Counted from the stretch's first letter, positions 35,904 through 44,574 are shown. The stretch: 64,000 nucleotides of DNA from Pararhizobium qamdonense (GCF_029277445.1 NZ_CP119567.1:310001-374000), one strand, 5' to 3'. Notes: generated from the sequence alone by a model not told the origin. A program made the numbers and translations.

Positions 35904-36275
35904 ATGACAGCTTTGAGCTTTGATATGACGGCAAGCCGGTTTGGCGACGGTCAATCGCCGTTTCTGTCGGCGGAGCGGGTCTCCAAGCAGCTCGGTGTCA
36001 CCTTGTCCGAGCTTGCCAAGCTGATCGGCGTTGCCCGCAATACGTTGAACGCGAAATCTGGCGCGCGCAAGGTGGATCATGCGCTGAGCCATGTGGTGCG
36101 CATCCTTTCCATGGCCAGCGAAATGGCTGGGGATGACAACCGCGCGACCATCTGGTTCAAGCATCAGCCGATCCCCGGCTGGGCGGGCAAGACCGCCTAT
36201 GATCTGGTGAGCGAAGGCAAATCGGACAAGGTGCTGGCCTATCTCGAGGCGGTGCGATCCGGCGTTTATGCCTGA
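35904..36275 (+). CDS. Xre/MbcA/ParS-type antitoxin
   Basis: The 123 residues have an N-terminal Xre-like helix-turn-helix (FLSAERVSKQLGVTLSELAK, GVARNTLNAKSGARKVDHAL) and the C-terminal antitoxin/toxin-binding domain seen in ParS/MbcA (IWFKHQPIPGWAGKTAYDLV, KVLAYLEAVRSGVYA). It neutralises the RES toxin encoded next. The ATG at 35904 has agga 7 bases upstream. The gene overlaps the toxin by 8 bases. Confidence 0.85.
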   Translation: MTALSFDMTASRFGDGQSPFLSAERVSKQLGVTLSELAKLIGVARNTLNAKSGARKVDHALSHVVRILSMASEMAGDDNRATIWFKHQPIPGWAGKTAYDLVSEGKSDKVLAYLEAVRSGVYA

Positions 36276-36783
36276 CACGATCCGGCAGACGCTGACGCTG
36301 TGGCGCGCCTTCGTGCCGCGATGGGCCTTCGCGCCGCTTTCAGGCGAAGGGGCGGCCCGTTTTGGCGGACGCTGGAACCCGGTGGGTGCAGCCACCATCT
36401 ACGCGGCCCGCGAACTCTCGACCGCCTGGGCCGAATACAATCAGGGTTTTGTCCAGCATCCGGCGCTGATCGCGCAGCTCGACCTCAAGCAGGCGGCACT
36501 CGCCGATCTGACTGATCCGCAGGTATTGTCCGATCTTGCCGTACCGGATGATATTCATCATTGCGAATGGCGGATGCTTCTCGACGCGGGCAAGGTGCCG
36601 CCGACCCACCATCTGCGGCAGCGGCTGATCGCCGACGGGTTTGACGGCGTCGTCTATCCATCCTTCATGTCGCCGGGCGGGACCTGCGTGGCGCTCTGGC
36701 GCTGGAACGGAAAGGGTGCGCCGCGTCTCGACGTGGTCGATCCGGATGGCCGCCTGCCGAAGACCCGGGCATCGTGGGTCTAG
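36268..36783 (+). CDS. RES-domain toxin (NAD+-degrading)
   Basis: A 171-residue RES protein with the conserved Arg-Glu-Ser features: TLWRAFVPRWAFAPLSGEGA, ARFGGRWNPVGAATIYAARE, LSTAWAEYNQGF, and a late Ser in YPSFMSPGGTCVALW. Characterised RES toxins (MbcT, ParT-related) phosphorolyse or degrade NAD+, or modify targets with it. Together with the antitoxin it forms a complete and apparently intact type II module directly after the leucine operon. Confidence 0.88.
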   Translation: MPDTIRQTLTLWRAFVPRWAFAPLSGEGAARFGGRWNPVGAATIYAARELSTAWAEYNQGFVQHPALIAQLDLKQAALADLTDPQVLSDLAVPDDIHHCEWRMLLDAGKVPPTHHLRQRLIADGFDGVVYPSFMSPGGTCVALWRWNGKGAPRLDVVDPDGRLPKTRASWV

Positions 36784-36809
36784 AGCCTCATTGATCGTAC
36801 GAGGCTCTA
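36781..36809. terminator. Perfect hairpin at the RES stop codon
   Basis: A perfect 9-bp stem (tagagcctc / gaggctcta) with an 11-base loop includes the RES stop codon. There is no T run, so it may protect the 3' end or terminate with help from Rho. The bases from 36810 to 36959 are AT-rich near 36880 and probably contain the desaturase promoter. Confidence 0.4.
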
Positions 36810-36959
36810 AGGGAAACACGCTGGCGGAGGATGAAAGCTGCCGGTGGTGGCGCGCAAGGCGAAAGATTTTTCTCCAATAGTCTATAAAATAAATCAACAT
36901 AGTTATCTAAAACTGGTGTGGCGCTGTAATTTCCTTCTACTTCCGGGGGATATCAGTGC

Positions 36960-37880
36960 ATGCCCAACACGCCGTCCTACATCATCAAAGTCCCGGCCCG
37001 CCGTCTGGAATGGCCGACGGTTCTTTTGGCAGTTGCAATCTATGGCGGCTTTCTGGCGCTGACATTCTGGTGGCAATCGCTGCCGGTTATCGCCGTGGCG
37101 CTTATAGGAGGCTGGCTGATCGCCTGGCAGGGATCGTTGCAGCATGAGGTTATCCACGGGCATCCGACCGGCAACCAGCGCATCAATGATGCGATCGGCG
37201 CGATCCCCCTGTCACTCTGGCTGCCCTATCCGATCTACCGCGAAAGCCATCTGGAACATCACCGCGACGAGCATCTGACCGACCCGATCGAGGACCCGGA
37301 ATCCTCCTATTTTACCCGCGCGACCTGGGAGCGGCTGGGAACAGCCGGCAAGCTCCTGGCACGCTGGAACACGACGCTGTTCGGGCGGCTGACGATCGGG
37401 CCTGCCGTCATGCTGGCGAGCTTTCTGGCGCAGGAGGTACGATTGCTGATAGCCGGCGAACCCGGCCGGGCGCGCATCTGGGCGGTACACATGGTGGGTG
37501 CCGCTGCCGTGCTGTTCTGGGTCACGGTGATCTGCGGCATGCCGTTCTGGCTCTATTTCTTTGGCTTCGTCTATCTCGGGGCGGCACTGACACGGTTGCG
37601 GTCCTATGCCGAGCACCGTTACGCCGAACGGCACGAGGAGCGCACAGCGATCGTCGAGAACAGCCATTTGTTCGGGCTGCTGTTTCTCTACAACAACCTG
37701 CATGTGCTGCATCACCTCAAACCCGGCATTTCCTGGTACCAGCTGCCGTCGGTTTATCGCCGTCACCGCGAGTCCCTGATCGGCACTAATGGTGGGCTCG
37801 TCTATAACAGCTACTGGGACATTGCCCGCCGGTATTTTTTGAAGCCGCATGACGACATCACGCATCCCAAGCATTCTTGA
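36960..37880 (+). CDS. Fatty acid desaturase, membrane-bound di-iron
   Basis: A 306-residue protein with hydrophobic spans at about 20-40, 42-58, 135-155 and 175-210, and three histidine boxes: HEVIHGH (62-68), HLEHHRDEH (97-105) and HVLHH near residue 245. These place it in the FADS-like desaturase family, which introduces a double bond or hydroxyl into acyl chains or related lipids. The exact substrate is not shown. It is monocistronic; its 3' end overlaps a degraded antitoxin gene on the other strand by 23 bases. Confidence 0.85.
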   Translation: MPNTPSYIIKVPARRLEWPTVLLAVAIYGGFLALTFWWQSLPVIAVALIGGWLIAWQGSLQHEVIHGHPTGNQRINDAIGAIPLSLWLPYPIYRESHLEHHRDEHLTDPIEDPESSYFTRATWERLGTAGKLLARWNTTLFGRLTIGPAVMLASFLAQEVRLLIAGEPGRARIWAVHMVGAAAVLFWVTVICGMPFWLYFFGFVYLGAALTRLRSYAEHRYAERHEERTAIVENSHLFGLLFLYNNLHVLHHLKPGISWYQLPSVYRRHRESLIGTNGGLVYNSYWDIARRYFLKPHDDITHPKHS

Positions 37881-38150
37881 TGGGGTTGCGTCGGGGTTCG
37901 TTTGGAAGCCTGTTTTCGTCATAGCCGAGACTGTCGTCTGCCGAACGATGATCCAGTACAGGAAGCGCGGCCAAGTGCCGGCGGATTGTGGCGAGTTCTT
38001 TCAGCACGATCTCTTTTTCCGCCCGGCCTCTCATGCGATGAAGGCGCTCTTGGAGTGCCCGACGAATTGCCACGGTGATCGTTTCTCCTTTTTTTCCGCC
38101 AATAATCTGGCGAGGCGTTCGGTCTCCGGGTCGTTGATATTCAGCGCCAT
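37858..38150 (-). pseudogene. VapB-like antitoxin broken by a frameshift in a homopolymer
   Basis: From the ATG at 38150 the reading is MALNINDPETERLARLLAEK, a typical VapB start. At a run of seven A (T7 at 38089-38095) the frame is lost; one added base restores GETITVAIRRALQERLHRMR and then ADDSLGYDENRLP, the normal rest of the protein. Without the shift the product stops after about 40 residues. The restored frame also runs past the usual end into the desaturase gene. No vapC follows. It is either a real decay product or a homopolymer sequencing error. Confidence 0.75.
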
Positions 38151-38306
38151 CACATGGTCCCTCCGGCCTGTTTGGCGTCACTCTATCTCTTGAAAAGATG
38201 TTTGCAAAAACACAGGTCCGTGCCTGGTTCGCTCATCAGGGCAGCGCATAGATTTTCAACATTCGCCACTGTTCCTCCCATTTCCAGTTGACTCACGGTC
38301 CGCTCA

Positions 38307-38342
38307 CCTCAATAGTTCGGTCAACGAACGAATTAATTGAGG
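38307..38342. promoter_or_regulatory. Nested palindrome at the ROK regulator start
   Basis: Arms cctcaat (38307-38313) and attgagg (38336-38342) enclose a second pair gttcg (38315-38319) and cgaac (38325-38329). It overlaps the likely ribosome binding site of the ROK gene, suggesting autoregulation. The remaining bases 38151-38306 show nothing recognisable. Confidence 0.5.
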
Positions 38343-38347
38343 TGGCC

Positions 38348-39562
38348 GTGAGCGAAACCCTGCGTATCTCCCGGAAGTTTTCCCAAAGGGCCGTGATGGA
38401 GGCCATCATCCAGAACGGTCCGATCTCGCGCGCGTCGATTGCCAAGCAGACGGGGCTTTCCAAGCAGACGATTTCGGAGATCGTGCGGCAGCTAGAGCTG
38501 GACGACTGGGTGCGCGAGACGGGGCGCACCAGCGGCCATGTCGGACGCACGGCCGTGACCTATGAACTGGTGCCGGATGCGGCCTATATTGCGGCGGTTG
38601 ATCTTGGCGGCACCAAGATCCGGCTCGCCATTGCCGATCTCGCCTGTCAGGTGTTCGCCGAGGAGGTCGTGGCGACCGACCGGCGCGGCGGCCAGTTCGT
38701 CGTCGATCAGATCGCTGATCTCTGCGGCAAGGCCGCAAGCCATCTGAACATCCCGCGCGAACGCATCCGCATGGCCGTGATCGGCGCGCCGGGCGCACCG
38801 GACGCCAGGACCGGCCGTATCCTGCTGGCGCCGAACATTGCCGATTTCGACACGATGAACGTGGCTGCCGCTTTCGAGAAGGCGCTGGGGATTGACGTCA
38901 TTCTGGAAAACGACGTCAATCTGGCGGTGCTCGGAGAAAACTGGCTGGGGCAAGGGCAGGGCATCGACAATCTCGCCTTTATCGCCGTCGGTACGGGGAT
39001 CGGCGGCGGGCTGATGGTCGGCGGACAGCTGGTGCGCGGCGCAATGAATGCCGCCGGCGAACTGGGGTTCCTGCCGTTCGGCGCAGATCCTTTCGATCCG
39101 GAATCGCTGCGCACCGGCGCCTTCGAACGGGTCGCCGCCTCGATCGGTATCATGGAGCATTATGCGGCGGCATCCGGTGAGACGGCGGATGTTCGCGAAA
39201 TCTTTGAGCGGGCAGCGCGCGGCGATACCCATGCTGCGGCGACGCTGGATGAGACGGCGAGATATCTGGCGCGCGGCATCAGCGCCATTGCGGCGATTGC
39301 CAATCCGGAAAAGGTCATCATGGGCGGGTCGATCGGCTTACGCCCGGAATTGATCGAGCGCATTCGCAAATTCCTGCCGGCCTGCTTTCCCTATCCCGTC
39401 GATATCGAGGCAAGCCAGCTCGGTCCGCGTGCGGCAATCATCGGGGCTGCGGCGATCGGGCTCAGCCATCTCCACAATGCGCTGTTTGGCGCCGATGCCC
39501 CCGATAGCCGCATGTCGCTGCCGCCGGCGGAAACGGTGGCGTTTCGGGAAGAGCTACAATAA
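38348..39562 (+). CDS. ROK family transcriptional regulator
   Basis: With the GTG at 38348 the protein has 404 residues: an N-terminal winged helix (QRAVMEAIIQNGPISRASIA, QTGLSKQTISEIVRQLE) and a ROK sugar-kinase-like domain (AAVDLGGTKIRLAIADLA; ENDVNLAVLGENWLG; AVGTGIGGGLMVGGQLVRGA; NAAGELGFLPFG). The cysteine zinc motif (CxCGxxGC) that follows 'GE.GH' in most ROK proteins is missing here. Starts at 38288 (TTG) and 38342 (GTG) are possible but lie within or before the palindrome. No sugar transporter or kinase adjoins it, so its target is unknown. Confidence 0.85.
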   Translation: MSETLRISRKFSQRAVMEAIIQNGPISRASIAKQTGLSKQTISEIVRQLELDDWVRETGRTSGHVGRTAVTYELVPDAAYIAAVDLGGTKIRLAIADLACQVFAEEVVATDRRGGQFVVDQIADLCGKAASHLNIPRERIRMAVIGAPGAPDARTGRILLAPNIADFDTMNVAAAFEKALGIDVILENDVNLAVLGENWLGQGQGIDNLAFIAVGTGIGGGLMVGGQLVRGAMNAAGELGFLPFGADPFDPESLRTGAFERVAASIGIMEHYAAASGETADVREIFERAARGDTHAAATLDETARYLARGISAIAAIANPEKVIMGGSIGLRPELIERIRKFLPACFPYPVDIEASQLGPRAAIIGAAAIGLSHLHNALFGADAPDSRMSLPPAETVAFREELQ

Positions 39563-39608
39563 CTGCGCCCGATGGCCTGTAATAGCAGGGGTTACATGCA
39601 GCTGCGCG

Positions 39609-40310
39609 TCAGCGGGATGCGGCGTTGATTGCGGCAGGTTCGAGCTTGCCAATGTCTGGGGCGCCATAGGCCCGCATGAAGGTGCATACCGCGTTGCGGG
39701 CTGCACTTTCCAGTTCGGCTTCGCTCGGCGTCGCGCCGAACAGGGTGCTCATCTGCAGGTCGGCATTCACAAGCGCCAGAAACTGGCGGGCGGCGACATC
39801 GAAGTCGTCGATCTGCAGGAGGCCTTTATGGGCGAGGCGGGCAAAGAGTGCGGCCAGTGCCGTGCCGATCTTGCCGGGGCCGTGCAGGCGCCAGCTTTCG
39901 AACAGATGCGGATAGCGCTCGCCCTCCGACTGAACCAGTTTGCGCAGGAATTTTCCATCCTGGTTGCAGATGCAGCTGCGGCTGAGGCGCACGGCAAAGG
40001 CCGCAAGATCGTCCTTCAGATTGCCCGGATTTTCGGGAAAGGTCGACAGGGTCGTGAACAGCATGGCGTTTGCCCGGTCCATGACGTCCTCGACCACGGC
40101 GGTGAACAGGTTTTCCTTTTCCCGGTAGTGATTGTAGACGGTCTGGCGCGAGACGCAGGCTTCGGCGGCGATCTCGTCGATGCTGGCGCCGGTAAAGCCC
40201 TGGCGGCAAAACACTTCCGCAGCGGCTTCCAGAATGGACTTGCGCTTGGCGCATTGGCCGCGCTGGCTATGCACGGACATCTTCGAAACGGTGTCGCGAT
40301 TGGCTTTCAT
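39609..40310 (-). CDS. TetR family repressor
   Basis: The 233 residues contain a TetR N-terminal domain at about 22-70 (RKSILEAAAEVFCRQGFTGA, SIDEIAAEACVSRQTVYNHY, REKENLFTAVVEDV) and a ligand-binding helical domain. It is divergent from the Bcr/CflA exporter with 207 bases between starts and a strong palindrome in that gap, the standard arrangement for a repressor of a drug-efflux gene. Confidence 0.9.
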   Translation of the reverse strand: MKANRDTVSKMSVHSQRGQCAKRKSILEAAAEVFCRQGFTGASIDEIAAEACVSRQTVYNHYREKENLFTAVVEDVMDRANAMLFTTLSTFPENPGNLKDDLAAFAVRLSRSCICNQDGKFLRKLVQSEGERYPHLFESWRLHGPGKIGTALAALFARLAHKGLLQIDDFDVAARQFLALVNADLQMSTLFGATPSEAELESAARNAVCTFMRAYGAPDIGKLEPAAINAASR

Positions 40311-40337
40311 GGGTTTAAGATAATGCCTCTTGACGTT

Positions 40338-40385
40338 TTAGACAATGGTGTCTAATTTTACAGCTGTGTCCAATTATATTGACAC
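40338..40385. promoter_or_regulatory. TetR-type operators upstream of the exporter
   Basis: ttagacaatggtgtctaa (40338-40355) is a perfect 7+7 palindrome with a 4-base centre, 28 bases from the TetR start. A second site gtgtccaattatattgacac (40366-40385) has perfect 5-base arms and shares the gtgtc half. Both sit in an AT-rich stretch that should contain the divergent promoters. Confidence 0.6.
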
Positions 40386-40517
40386 GAACTGCCAAGCGCG
40401 CAGACGTCCTCCCAAGCGCCGCGTGAAACCCTGGCAACGATCCATTGAACCCTCGTGAGAGCAACGCAGCGCAAGACTGATCCGGGTTTGTGCTGCCGTT
40501 TTCTGAAAGATGATCCC

Positions 40518-41717
40518 ATGACGTCCTCCTTCTTCCGGACTGCCCTCATCCTCGGCCTCCTGTCCGCCATCGGCCCCTTCGCCATCGACATGTACCTGCC
40601 GGCATTGCCCTCGATCGGGCAGGACCTTGGCGCGGAAAACCAGGTGGTGCAGCTCAGCCTGCTTGCGTTCTTCATCTCCTTTGCGCTGGCGCAGCTGATC
40701 TATGGTCCGCTGTCGGATATGTGGGGGCGCAAGGCGCCGCTCTATATCGGCATCGGCATTTTCGCGCTCGCCAGCATCGGCTGTGCGCTGGCAAGCGACA
40801 TCGAAACGCTGATCGCCTTCCGCTTCCTGCAAGGGATCGGCGGCGCGGCCGGCATGGTCATTCCTCGCGCCATCGTCCGTGACATGCATACCGGCGTACA
40901 GGCTGCCCGGCTGATGTCGCTGTTAATGCTGGTGTTCAGCATTTCGCCGATCCTTGCGCCGCTGACCGGCAGCGCCGTCATCGAGTTCTATGGCTGGCGC
41001 GGCGTGTTCTGGGCCGTGACGATCGCCGCCTTGATCGGCCTCATTCTGCTCGCAACACAGTTGCGGGAAACCCGCCCGAGGGAACACCGTGCCGAAAGCG
41101 GCCTTCGCAGCGCCATGGCAGCGTATGGCGTGTTGCTGAGGGACAAGAACTTTCTGACGCTGACCTTCATCGGTGGCCTTGGGATTTCCAGCTTCCTCGT
41201 CTATCTCGCCAATTCGCCCTTCGTGCTGATCGATTATTACGGGCTAACGCCAACGCAATACAGCTTTGCCTTCTCGATCAATGCCGTGTCGTTCTTTGCG
41301 GTATCGCAGGCAACCGGCTGGTTTGGCGAGCGCTTCGGGCTTGTGCGGGTGATGCGGATCGCGGTGACGGCCTTTGCGCTGACCATGGCGGCCATGGCCA
41401 TCGTCATGAGCCTCGGGTTCAACCAGCTTCCGGTCATGGCCGCATTCCTGTTCGTCGGCTACGGCTTTCTCGGCCTGGTCATCCCGACCAGCGCGGTTCT
41501 AGCGCTGGAAGAGCATGGCGAGATCGCCGGCACGGCATCGTCGCTGATGGGAACGCTGCATTTCGTCACGGCCGCCGTCGCCATGGTGATCGCCTCGGTA
41601 TTCTTCGACGGCACGGCCGTGCCGATGGCCCTGGGCATTGCTCTTTGTGCCGTCGGAGCGCTGCTGCTGACGCAGGCAACCATCGGCCGCCGCCGGGCGA
41701 TTGCCGCTGCAGAATAA
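40518..41717 (+). CDS. Bcr/CflA family multidrug efflux MFS transporter
   Basis: The 399 residues form about 12 membrane spans with MFS motifs: the DHA1 opening AIDMYLPALPSIGQDLGAEN, motif A LIYGPLSDMWGRKAPLYIG, and RFLQGIGGAAGMVIPRAIVRD. The Bcr/CflA group exports drugs such as bicyclomycin and chloramphenicol, or metabolites such as cysteine, by proton antiport. The ATG at 40518 starts the standard N-terminus. It is probably repressed by the adjacent TetR protein. Confidence 0.9.
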   Translation: MTSSFFRTALILGLLSAIGPFAIDMYLPALPSIGQDLGAENQVVQLSLLAFFISFALAQLIYGPLSDMWGRKAPLYIGIGIFALASIGCALASDIETLIAFRFLQGIGGAAGMVIPRAIVRDMHTGVQAARLMSLLMLVFSISPILAPLTGSAVIEFYGWRGVFWAVTIAALIGLILLATQLRETRPREHRAESGLRSAMAAYGVLLRDKNFLTLTFIGGLGISSFLVYLANSPFVLIDYYGLTPTQYSFAFSINAVSFFAVSQATGWFGERFGLVRVMRIAVTAFALTMAAMAIVMSLGFNQLPVMAAFLFVGYGFLGLVIPTSAVLALEEHGEIAGTASSLMGTLHFVTAAVAMVIASVFFDGTAVPMALGIALCAVGALLLTQATIGRRRAIAAAE

Positions 41718-41743
41718 GTGCCTGACTGTTACGGGATGAGTGG

Positions 41744-41780
41744 CAAAGGCCTGGAGATATCTCCGGGCCTTTTGCATTTT
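41744..41780 (+). terminator. Terminator after the Bcr/CflA exporter
   Basis: A 16-base arm gcaaaggcctggagat pairs with atctccgggccttttgc with almost no loop, followed by attttg. It lies 26 bases after the exporter stop. Confidence 0.75.
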
Positions 41781-41812
41781 GAGCGGGCAACTAGAACCCG
41801 TCATCGCTTAAA

Positions 41813-41836
41813 GACATAAGCATTCCTTTATGTCTC
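41813..41836. promoter_or_regulatory. Inverted repeat and possible promoter ahead of the metE riboswitch
   Basis: A perfect 8-bp inverted repeat agacataa-gcattcct-ttatgtct is followed directly by TTGACT (41838-41843), a good -35 hexamer; the -10 is less clear (catgtt at 41861). The repeat could be an operator in addition to the riboswitch control of metE. Confidence 0.4.
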
Positions 41837-41876
41837 TTGACTGAGTGTGCCGTTTGCCGCATGTTGGATATATCGT

Positions 41877-42091
41877 GGTTCTCCGGAGTTCGCATCCGGA
41901 GCTAAGAGGGAATCCGGTGCGATGCCGCAAGGTGTCCATGCCGGAGCTGCCCCCGCAACTGTAAGCGGCGAGTTTCTGTCTACCGAACGTCACTGGGACG
42001 CAAATGCCCTGGGAAGACCGGACAGCGACGATGACCCGCAAGCCAGGAGACCTGCCGCGATAGATAACGTCCACGGGCGGGGTGTCCCGGT
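41877..42091 (+). ncRNA. Cobalamin riboswitch upstream of metE
   Basis: The order of conserved parts is diagnostic: gctaagagggaatccggtgc near 41900, then cccccgcaactgtaagcggc (41949-41968), then the B12 box gcaagccaggagacctgcc (42038-42056) and the closing cacgggcggggtgtcccgg. Cobalamin binding should shut off metE, the B12-independent methionine synthase, 93 bases downstream. Confidence 0.95.
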
Positions 42092-42183
42092 GTGCCGCTT
42101 TGCGCAACGGGGACCTTTTGTCCATCGTTCGATACGCAATGCGTCCACTTTGTCCCTTGCCCTCAACAATCGGGGTAAGGAAA

Positions 42184-44529
42184 ATGACCATCACCACAGC
42201 AAATCTGGGATTTCCCAGGATCGGGGCCAAGCGCGAACTGAAATTTGCGCTGGAGAGCTATTGGGCCGGCAAGTCGTCCGCAGACGAACTGCTTGCGACC
42301 GCAAGGGATCTGCGTGTCAAAAACTGGGCGCTCCAGAAAGACAAGGGTATCGCCACCATCCCCTCCAATGATTTCTCGCTCTATGACCATGTTCTCGACA
42401 CCGCCGTCATGGTCGGCGCCATCCCTGCCGCCTATGGCTGGAAAGGTGGTCCAGTCGATCTTAAGACCTATTTTGCGATGGCGCGAGGCAGCCAGGGCGG
42501 CGGCCACGCGGGCTGCGGCCATGCGGAGCACGGGCATGGCGTACCAGCCCTTGAGATGACCAAATGGTTCGACACCAACTATCACTACATGGTGCCAGAA
42601 TTCTCAGCCGGTCAGACGTTCGAGCTGACGGCCAACCGGCCGCTCGACGCGTTTCGCGAGGCAAAGGCATTGGGTGTGCACACCCGCCCGGTTCTTCTCG
42701 GGCCGCTGACATTCCTCAAACTCGGCAAGGCGGCACAGGATGGCGTTTCGCCGCTCAGCCTGCTCGACAAATTGCTGCCGGTCTACGGACAGGTCCTGGC
42801 CGAGCTTTCGCAAGCGGGTGCAGATTGGGTGCAGATCGACGAGCCTTGCCTGGTTCTTGATCTCACGGAGGCGGAACGTGCCGCGTTCGCTCATGCTTAC
42901 GAGACGCTCAGCACTGCTGCGCCCGGCCTGAAGGTCATGCTGGCAACCTATTTCGGCGCGATCGGTGACAATCTGGAGACGGCGCTCAAACTCAAGGTCG
43001 CGGGCCTGCATGTCGATCTGGTGCGGGCGCCGCAGCAGGCCGCCGTGCTGATCGACAAGGCACCGGCGGATCTCGTCCTGTCGCTGGGGATCATCGACGG
43101 ACGCAATGTCTGGCGCGCCGATCTTGTCGGGCTGTCCAAGCGCATCCAGCCGCTGATCGAAGCGCATGGGCATGGCAAGGTGCAATTGGCACCGTCCTCG
43201 TCGCTTTTGCACGTGCCGATCGATCTGACGCTTGAAACGGCGCTTGATCCGGAACTCAGGTCCTGGCTTGCGTTCGCCAATCAGAAACTCGATGAGCTGG
43301 CCTTGCTGGCAAAGGCATTCGATGCCGGTAGCGCGCAGGCGGAGACGGTGTTTGCCACATCGATCGCGGCGGCCAGCGCGCGCCTGACATCGGTGAAAGT
43401 GCATGATCCGCTCGTTGCAGGCCGGTTGAAGCAGGTCGATGCCACGATGCTGAAGCGCACGTCGCCATTTGCAAAACGTCAGCGGTTGCAGCAGCAGCGA
43501 TTGCGCTTGCCGCTGTTTCCGACGACGACGATCGGTTCGTTCCCGCAGACGGCGGAGGTGCGCAAGGCCCGCTCGAAACATGCAAAGGGCGAGCTTTCCT
43601 ATGTCGATTACCAGGCGTTTCTTGAGCACGAGACCGCGCAGGCGATCCGCTGGCAGGAGGAGATCGGCCTCGACGTTCTGGTGCATGGTGAATTCGAGCG
43701 AAACGACATGGTGCAGTATTTCGGCGAACAGCTTTCCGGCTTTGCTTTCACCCAGCATGCCTGGGTGCAGAGCTACGGCTCGCGCTATGTCCGCCCGCCG
43801 ATCATCTATGGCGATGTCTCGCGTCCGAACCCGATGACCGTTGCCTGGTGGAAATATGCGCAGGCGCTGACGGCAAAGACCGTCAAGGGCATGCTGACCG
43901 GACCGGTGACGATCCTTAACTGGTCGTTCGTCCGCGACGATCTTCCGCGCAGCACCGTCTGCAAGCAGATTGCGCTGGCCATCCGCGACGAGGTTCATGA
44001 CCTTGCCGAGGCGGGCGCGGCGATGATCCAGATCGACGAGGCGGCCTTGCGCGAAGGACTGCCGCTGCGACGGGCGGACTGGAAAGCCTATCTCGACTGG
44101 GCGGTCGAAAGCTTCCACCTTTGCTCGACCGGCGTTTCCGACGAGACGCAGATCCATACGCATATGTGCTACTCGGAGTTCAACGACATCATGCCGGCAA
44201 TCGCCGCCATGGATGCCGACGTGATTTCCATCGAGACGTCGCGGTCGAAGATGGAACTTCTGTCGGCCTTCACCGGCCGTGGCTACCCGAACGAAATCGG
44301 GCCGGGTGTCTACGATATCCACTCGCCGCGGGTACCCGCTGTCGAGGAAATGGTCGAGCTTCTGGACAAGGCGAGCGAGGGACTGGTCGCAGGACAGATC
44401 TGGGTCAATCCGGATTGCGGCCTGAAGACGCGCAAATGGGAAGAGGTCAAGCCGGCGCTGGTCAACATGGTTGCCGCAGCCATCCGGCTGCGTGCCAGCC
44501 TGGAGCGGGGCCGCGCGGTCAATTCATGA
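42184..44529 (+). CDS. metE: Cobalamin-independent methionine synthase
   Basis: The 781 residues start MTITTANLGFPRIGAKRELK. The N- and C-terminal barrels are both present. The C-terminal barrel carries the zinc ligands H660 and C662 (IHTHMCYSEFND) and C745 (NPDCGLKT), and TTTIGSFPQTAEVRKAR lies near 450. It transfers a methyl group from 5-methyltetrahydropteroyl-polyglutamate to homocysteine. An in-frame ATG at 42139 is a possible alternative start, but family alignment favours 42184. Control by a cobalamin riboswitch suggests that the genome also has the B12-dependent MetH. Confidence 0.95.
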   Translation: MTITTANLGFPRIGAKRELKFALESYWAGKSSADELLATARDLRVKNWALQKDKGIATIPSNDFSLYDHVLDTAVMVGAIPAAYGWKGGPVDLKTYFAMARGSQGGGHAGCGHAEHGHGVPALEMTKWFDTNYHYMVPEFSAGQTFELTANRPLDAFREAKALGVHTRPVLLGPLTFLKLGKAAQDGVSPLSLLDKLLPVYGQVLAELSQAGADWVQIDEPCLVLDLTEAERAAFAHAYETLSTAAPGLKVMLATYFGAIGDNLETALKLKVAGLHVDLVRAPQQAAVLIDKAPADLVLSLGIIDGRNVWRADLVGLSKRIQPLIEAHGHGKVQLAPSSSLLHVPIDLTLETALDPELRSWLAFANQKLDELALLAKAFDAGSAQAETVFATSIAAASARLTSVKVHDPLVAGRLKQVDATMLKRTSPFAKRQRLQQQRLRLPLFPTTTIGSFPQTAEVRKARSKHAKGELSYVDYQAFLEHETAQAIRWQEEIGLDVLVHGEFERNDMVQYFGEQLSGFAFTQHAWVQSYGSRYVRPPIIYGDVSRPNPMTVAWWKYAQALTAKTVKGMLTGPVTILNWSFVRDDLPRSTVCKQIALAIRDEVHDLAEAGAAMIQIDEAALREGLPLRRADWKAYLDWAVESFHLCSTGVSDETQIHTHMCYSEFNDIMPAIAAMDADVISIETSRSKMELLSAFTGRGYPNEIGPGVYDIHSPRVPAVEEMVELLDKASEGLVAGQIWVNPDCGLKTRKWEEVKPALVNMVAAAIRLRASLERGRAVNS

Positions 44530-44552
44530 CGCCAGCCGCAAAACAACAGACG

Positions 44553-44574
44553 GCGCCGGGAGATTTCCCGGCGC
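44553..44574 (+). terminator. GC-rich hairpin after metE
   Basis: A perfect 9-bp stem (gcgccggga / tcccggcgc) lies 24 bases after the metE stop without a T run. It is probably a Rho-assisted terminator or an RNA-end stabiliser. Confidence 0.45.
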
